This document shows, in pieces, positions 59,601 to 64,000 of a stretch of 64,000 nt of DNA. The stretch is from assembly GCF_030272615.1 (NCBI RefSeq), contig NC_081414.1, positions 911,593,009 to 911,657,008 on the forward strand, read 5' to 3'. A model generated the notes under the pieces. It ran no database searches. It was not told the origin of the DNA and saw only the letters and a program-made list of their open reading frames with translations. The translations under genes and the position numbers were made by a program. This DNA comes from Cryptomeria japonica (lineage: Eukaryota; Streptophyta; Pinopsida; Cupressales; Cupressaceae). Position 1 is the stretch's first letter. Every line of letters begins with the position of its first letter.

Positions 59601-59797
59601 AGAAACTGATGCCATGTCAGAGCCTAAATATGAAGGAGTATAGGTGGCAGAAGGACGCAGGTAGAGCCCGGCTGATGAGTTTAAAGAACCCGCACTCACA
59701 TGCCACGCAGGAATTCATGTCTACTTTTCAGAGCTGGAAGCTGGTACGTCAAACCGTCGGAGATGAGGAGGAAGCCGGCGAATATAGTGGAAACTGA
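56686..59797 (+). pseudogene. Large ORF of element D, unknown function
   Basis: First ATG of the frame is 56686 (MKSVMHFLGN); the frame itself opens slightly upstream. It stays open to a TAG at 58423-58425, continues in the same frame to 58788, and a frameshift near 58785 leads to the last open part ending at 59797. Domain 1 (residues about 40-240): FPPAFVNPELLQLCIDHYDV, TILTVSRETISSVLKLTAST and DVCLFEELMYRYIEIILKGE. Domain 2 (about 300-430): FTYLRVGGFEEEPVRLPRYA and VFPIKLRSLVCNNMNN. Then a basic Ser-rich linker (APRTRSHSRNKALKQSS) and a helical C-terminus with LLGEIQTLISVWETELSRC. No catalytic or zinc motif. By eye it lines up with the J ORF in the same order. Function not known; could be a captured plant gene or an accessory retroelement protein. 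Confidence 0.75.
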
Positions 59798-60566
59798 ACC
59801 GTCACCCGCTAGCGTTCTATCTTTTTGATAACTGCTTTCTAGTTTCATAATGGTTTCTTGTATTAACCCAATAGGGCTGGGTTTTAAGGGAGGCCCTTCA
59901 GGATTTTTAAAAAAAAACTATAAATGCTGGGGCATGGAACGTTTTTTTTTTTTTTTTTTTTAGCAATAAGGGAAGAAAGAATAGCAGATTAGATATAGCT
60001 TTAAGATAGATTTTTCTAAAGAACAATGATCAAGGATAGTATATGCATGTTTTAGCTTCCAAAGACTTTGTGCATTGAAGTTGGATATACATATATGAAA
60101 AATTTCGAGTTATGCTTTGAAACTTTGTGTTCTGGGTGTTGAATTATTATCACTTTGTGGAGGTAATTCGGCGATTTGAAAGTTCCTTATTGTTGTTGGT
60201 TAGTCGTAAGTTCATCTATTTCCTGTTTGATATATGTTGAAAATCTATCAGAAAATTCACTCTTTAAAATAGATTTTGTTGATTATATGTGTATGAATCT
60301 TTTCATTTTCGAGCTGTATTTTGTAATTACCTCACTACCTAGGAGTAGTTGAGAGAACCTTATGCACTTTCAGGAAAAAGTGTAATTGTAAAAACTGAAT
60401 TCATTGCAAATCAGATGAGGGAGCTGTACCTGTAGAAAATTCAGAGAGGAAGTTAAAGTAAAATTAATACTTTCTCAACTGTAGTGAATGATTCTGTTCT
60501 CTTCATAATATTGGGCATAGAGTAAATCAAGAGAAGTTGAGTGAGAGGACAATCTGTTCACTAACA
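59798..60566 (+). other. 3' region of element D
   Basis: No gene. TATAAAT at 59919-59925, a run of about 21 T from 59942, and A+T-rich sequence to the end. If D is a long LTR, the TATA box would lie 640 bp from its end, as expected for U3/R. Confidence 0.45.
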
Positions 60567-60836
60567 ACAGTTTGACAAAAATGAAGACTGGTAAGAATGT
60601 GTTATGCCGCTTTGCTCCCTCGTACCGCTTGAGATCTACGAACCGCTTGGGGTCAACATGTCGCTTCAGACTGGGAAACACATTCTGTAAAATCACCAAT
60701 AGTCTAAAGACTAGAATACAACATATCGGTTGGAACAGATACCGATTGAGCTCTAGCTCATAGATATAAAGGGGATCTTAATGCAAGTGTGTGTCCATCA
60801 ATGACAATCACAACATAAACATCAAAAATGCCAACA

Positions 60837-60848
60837 ATTTCCCCCTTT
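60837..60848 (-). promoter_or_regulatory. Polypurine tract of element C
   Basis: AAAGGGGGAAAT on the minus strand immediately before the 3' LTR start TGTTGGCATTTT. Confidence 0.88.
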
Positions 60849-61241
60849 GGCATTGATGGCAACACTTAGGAAAATAAAATTTTGACATCTAAGTGTTTTA
60901 CAACAAAAACATGCCATTAACAAAATTGTTCCCCCTAAGCATATACACTATCCCTTAATCAATACAATGTATAGCAATTTTGCATACAGAGCATAAACAT
61001 TAAGATATCAGAGCATATAGCATATATCAAAACATATAGCAAAATTTTAAAGTCAGATACTTCTCCCTATTCTTCTCCAAAATAGATAGAGTACTTCTCC
61101 CCCTTTGCCAACAATGACAAATTACCGCTGAACAACCCTGTTTCAATTTGATATTAAAATAATAAAAGTTTATGACAGCAAGGAATAATACTTGTCAAAA
61201 ATTGATTTATAGTCCTACAAAAATTGTTTCATTGATAGAGA
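60849..61241 (-). other. 3' untranslated region of element C
   Basis: No gene. Has the TTTGTCATTGTTGGCAAAGG and GGGGGAGAAGTA block shared by the Copia 3' regions here, evidence that B/C is a Copia derivative. Confidence 0.6.
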
Positions 61242-64000
61242 CTAGGACTCAAGTAGGGAGGTGGCCACTTCTTTCTCTGTTTGCATCTGGGATACTTGTT
61301 CTTCCATGGCATCAACTGTGCTCATCTCCTGCATAACTGTCAAGGCATCCAGGTTCAGATAACACTTTTGAAGAATTTGCAGACGTGGAAGTAGAACCAG
61401 TTGTAGCTCCTGCAAATCTCTAAACCGTGTACTGATCTCTTGCTCCATTTTGGCTGACTGGATCTGAAACTGGTGAACGGTTTGCCCATAAGTTGCAAAG
61501 GAATCATAAGGTGGCTTAAATGTGCTTAAGTAAGACTTTAAGTCCATTTGAAGCTTTTGCTTCTAGGCTAGCACATCATCGTAGAATAGATGAGGTTGAC
61601 AGATTTTGCTTAGTAGTAGATTTCCCTCATCCAAAGTGTCCCTTATATACTTTTGGTCTTTCAGCAGTTCAGACCGGAGTTCATTCAACTTCTTCACCAG
61701 AGCAATGTTAAGAGCCTTTTGATGTTCTTTCTTAACATTTGCCTTAGCTGCTTCTTCCAGGCTCTGCACCTGATCATCCACTACAGTACATAGTAGCTTA
61801 AGTTGTGCTAGTGATGATTCAGTGTTGGGAAGATTGGTACTAGGGATCAAACTGGTAAGGGTGTCTACAGTCGCTTGAATTATATCTTTCTCCTTTTTCC
61901 TTCAAATGATTTCAAGGCGCTCTTGAGCAACCTTGATGCTCTACATTAGCTCCGATTCACTTGCAGACTAGAGATCAATAGGACTGGTGATATCAACCGG
62001 TTTGGCTTGACTCCTGGTTGCCTTCGGAGTCTCCAACTATGTGCTCTTCATCGCTTTTGATTGCCTTGTCCACTTTGCTTTTCTCCGCTACCTTGTCTTC
62101 TTCTTCCTTCTTCTTTTTCTCTGCTTCCTTCTTCTTTTCTTATTCCTTGTGTTCTTCTTCTTTCTTTTTCCTCTTAGCTTCCTTCCTCTTCTCTTCTTCT
62201 TTCTCTTCCTCTTCCTTCTTCTTCTTTTCTTCTTCCTTCCACTTTTCCTTTTCTTTATCTTCCTCTTCCTTCTTTTCTTCTTCCTTCTTCTTCTTTTCTT
62301 CCTTATCCTCTTCTTCTTTCTTTTCCTCTCATCTTCTTGCTTATTTTTCTCTTCATCTTTTCTTTTCTCCTCTTCCTCTTTTCGCTTTTTCTCATCTTCA
62401 TCCCTCTTCTTCTTCTCTGCCTGTTCCTCAGCCACTTCCTGTCTGTCCTCGGCTTGCTCACTGCCCTGTTCGGCCTGTTGCACCTGTCCTGTTCCCTCAG
62501 ATTGTATGTCCTAAGTGACATCTTCTATGTCTAGGGCATCGACATCAATAGTGTCGATTGGTTCTTCAACCGAGTTTCCTTCTTCATCAAAAACTTCATC
62601 TGGTTTGGATATAACTAGTTCTTTTTCTGCTTGCAGTTTGGCCATACGTGCTTTGTGAGCATGGATAGCATGATTCATATGCTGATGAGTGTCTTATTCA
62701 ACATCATCAATTCTTCCCTCTAATAGCCAGAGTCTTCTTCTCCTTGTGAAGAAGAGTCCTTTATTTTGGTCCAAAACATCAAATAATTTTGAGTTTGAGA
62801 GGTCCGGAAAGTATTATGCAAAGACTTTCTCCCTAATCTCCTGTTATTTTTCTATGGCAATGCGCCATTTATTATATAATGCCTTATATAATGAATCTGG
62901 TGTTTGAGATTTAATCTCTAATGGCAACCGTTCATTCTTACACAAATAAATAATAATCTCCTGTAGTACTTCTTTCTCCTCATCACTAAAATCATCATAA
63001 TAATCTACTAAATCATGAAGTAATTTTCTCCTAATATTCTTTATTGTTCTTTGACAATGTGTCAAAGGTTTATATGAGGAGATATCAATATTTACTGATA
63101 CACACGCTGCCGGTTCATTCTTCTTCATCTTCTTCGTCTGTCTGGCCTTCTCTGGCATCTCCTCAGACTCAGTCTCTTCAGAGTCCAGTTCATTTAACTT
63201 AGTCTTCCTTTTTCTTTCAAAGACTTTTGTCAGTGCCACTTTAGGTTTCTTCTTTGCAGGTGACCGCTTAATCACTCTTGGAGTTGCAGTAGTAGCCGGT
63301 GTCGATGCTGCAGGCACTGCCTTTGTCTTCTTTGCTGCTGGTTCTTTTCCTTTCTTAACATAGGGTTCCTCAACTAGTGCAATCATTTCCAGATAGGTTC
63401 TGGTCCTCTTTGCCTTAGGATCAAGAGGTGAGGCAATAAGGGTTGAGGCATACCCTTCCAGCATATCGTACATCACCTGATAGCCCATTGGCTCCACTTC
63501 TTCCATTCCAGGCTCAACAGCCTCCATTAAGCATTTGTCTACCTGGATGGTGAAACAGATGTCATCTTCATATTTCTTGACAATATCACTTGAGATCCTC
63601 ATCCTTTGGCTCATCTTCCATCTGAACTCATCAAAATACTTGTTTAGCACATCAGGGTAACCGGTTCCAATTGCTTGAATGCTTTCCTTGATCTGCTTGG
63701 TTACTGGTTGGTCAGGAGACCACTGGACATCTCCTACTCCAGGAAAGTAGCCTTGGAAATAGAAGAACAACCCAACCAATAGTTGTCCGAACTTGAATCT
63801 TAGTGCATTATCCTGTTTGATCAACTTCAGATTAGACAGGAGTTGCCTCTGCATACCGGTGCATAAGGTCAAATGATGCATCCTCTTTAATCATCCGGTA
63901 AGCGGCATTTACCACTGCAGCAGATACAGAGTTAATTCTGCTGGTAGAGAATGTTCTGTAGCCTATCACCATGTAGGCATACTTAAAAAGATCATCCTTG
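61242..64000 (-). pseudogene. ORF2 of element C: charged and coiled-coil protein, N-terminus off window
   Basis: Frame from the right edge: YMVIGYRTF and SRINSV match B, then a one-base insertion near 63868, after which it is open from 63881 to 62844 (GQLLVGLFFYFQGYFPGVGD, YPDVLNKYFDEFRWKMSQRM, MGYQVMYDMLEGYASTLIAS). Stop at 62844, then the same frame reappears at 62483 and, after the Lys/Glu tract (62420-62080), at 61850 (LAQLKLLCTVVDDQVQSLEE) and 61547, ending at a TAG at 61242-61244 after EVATSLLES. So the family protein is roughly 900 to 1,000 residues. It gives the C-terminus missing in element B. Function unknown. Confidence 0.7.
62080..62420. repeat. TTC/CTT-rich low-complexity tract in ORF2 of element C
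   Basis: Equivalent of 770-1175. Triplet structure is disturbed: the Lys/Glu frame changes to an Arg/Lys frame near 62325, and the Lys/Glu frame of the rest of ORF2 returns downstream. Slippage within the repeat is the likely cause. Confidence 0.8.

Larger units (their letters stand above)
55813..60566 (+). mobile_element. Element D: TG...CA unit with one near-intact large ORF, no LTR pair, gag or pol seen
   Basis: 4754 bp inserted in the LTR of C. Begins TGTTAGTTGTG, ends TTCACTAACA; flanks CCAGT (55808-55812) and ACAGT (60567-60571) form a 5-bp duplication with one mismatch. Contains a hairpin-rich 5' region, one ORF of about 1,040 codons with one stop and one frameshift, and a 770-bp 3' region. 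I compared both ends by eye and found no direct repeat, PBS or PPT. The 7-bp inverted ends TGTTAGT resemble LTR ends. Same architecture as J. Confidence 0.78.
54901..60836 (-). repeat. 3' LTR of element C, split by element D
   Basis: Pieces 54901-55812 and 60567-60836 together match the 5' LTR of B (4513-5641). Break point in the GGTTGCCAGTTTGAC stretch; B reads GGTTGCCGGTTTGAC there. Confidence 0.88.
54901..64000 (-). mobile_element. Element C: second copy of the B family, carrying element D; 5' end beyond the right edge
   Basis: Minus strand: ORF2 (64000-61242), 3' untranslated region, PPT (60848-60837), 3' LTR (60836-54901, split by D). LTR and ORF2 match element B along their length. Left flank is TTACAT; its target-site copy is outside the window to the right. 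Confidence 0.85.

Noticed and set aside
55813-60566. Element D as a cut-and-paste DNA transposon (TGTNR ends as in Ginger elements)
   Set aside because: Only 7 bp of inverted repeat, no transposase motif, and the duplication fits five bases with one mismatch. LTR-type ends explain it at least as well, though this is not excluded.

Overview
The window is plant nuclear DNA made almost entirely of nested LTR retrotransposons. I see no ordinary host gene, rRNA, tRNA or CRISPR array. The elements use plant-type primer-binding sites (TGGTATCAGAGC, initiator Met tRNA), A+T-rich sequence, Ty1/Copia and Ty3/Gypsy polyproteins and long LTRs (1.1-2.3 kb). This is typical of repeat-rich intergenic DNA of a large seed-plant genome. 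A gymnosperm is my guess, but the sequence alone does not prove it.

Layout, with element names used only here. G is a Gypsy element on the minus strand (13085-51271) that forms the scaffold. Its 3' LTR is cut by L, an LTR fragment (12002-13084). A, a plus-strand Copia (5642-12001), sits in L. B, a minus-strand element (1-5641), sits in A's 5' LTR. In G's pol lies H (plus Copia, 15195-34791, duplication AATTA). H carries I (plus Copia, 20712-26813, duplication GAGAT) just before its polypurine tract and J (26972-33693, duplication GGTAT/GGCAT) in its 3' LTR. F (minus Copia, 34934-42592) sits in G's reverse transcriptase, and K (about 46019-47506) in G's gag. Right of G is M, a decayed minus Copia (51272-54900). 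Then comes C (54901-64000 and beyond), a second copy of the B family, with D (55813-60566, duplication CCAGT/ACAGT) inside its 3' LTR.

A, F, I and H are Copia elements of normal gag-protease-integrase-RT-RNase H order, with frameshifts and stops. F is the best preserved. G is a Gypsy with an extra RNase H-like domain between protease and RT.

The unusual part is B/C, D and J. B/C has a 5' LTR, a PBS, a coiled-coil gag with zinc knuckles and a PPT. No pol is visible; instead it has a second large ORF ending in a very charged helix and coiled coils. D and J have TG...CA ends and 5-bp target duplications but no visible LTR pair, PBS, PPT, gag or pol. Each holds one large ORF (about 1,000 codons, broken in places). 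By eye these ORFs share blocks with each other and more weakly with ORF2 of B/C. They may be a family of accessory proteins carried by non-autonomous retroelements, or ORFs inside giant solo LTRs. This is the main candidate for something undescribed.

All calls are by eye; no database or alignment program was run. ATG positions replace alternative start codons where I could see them.
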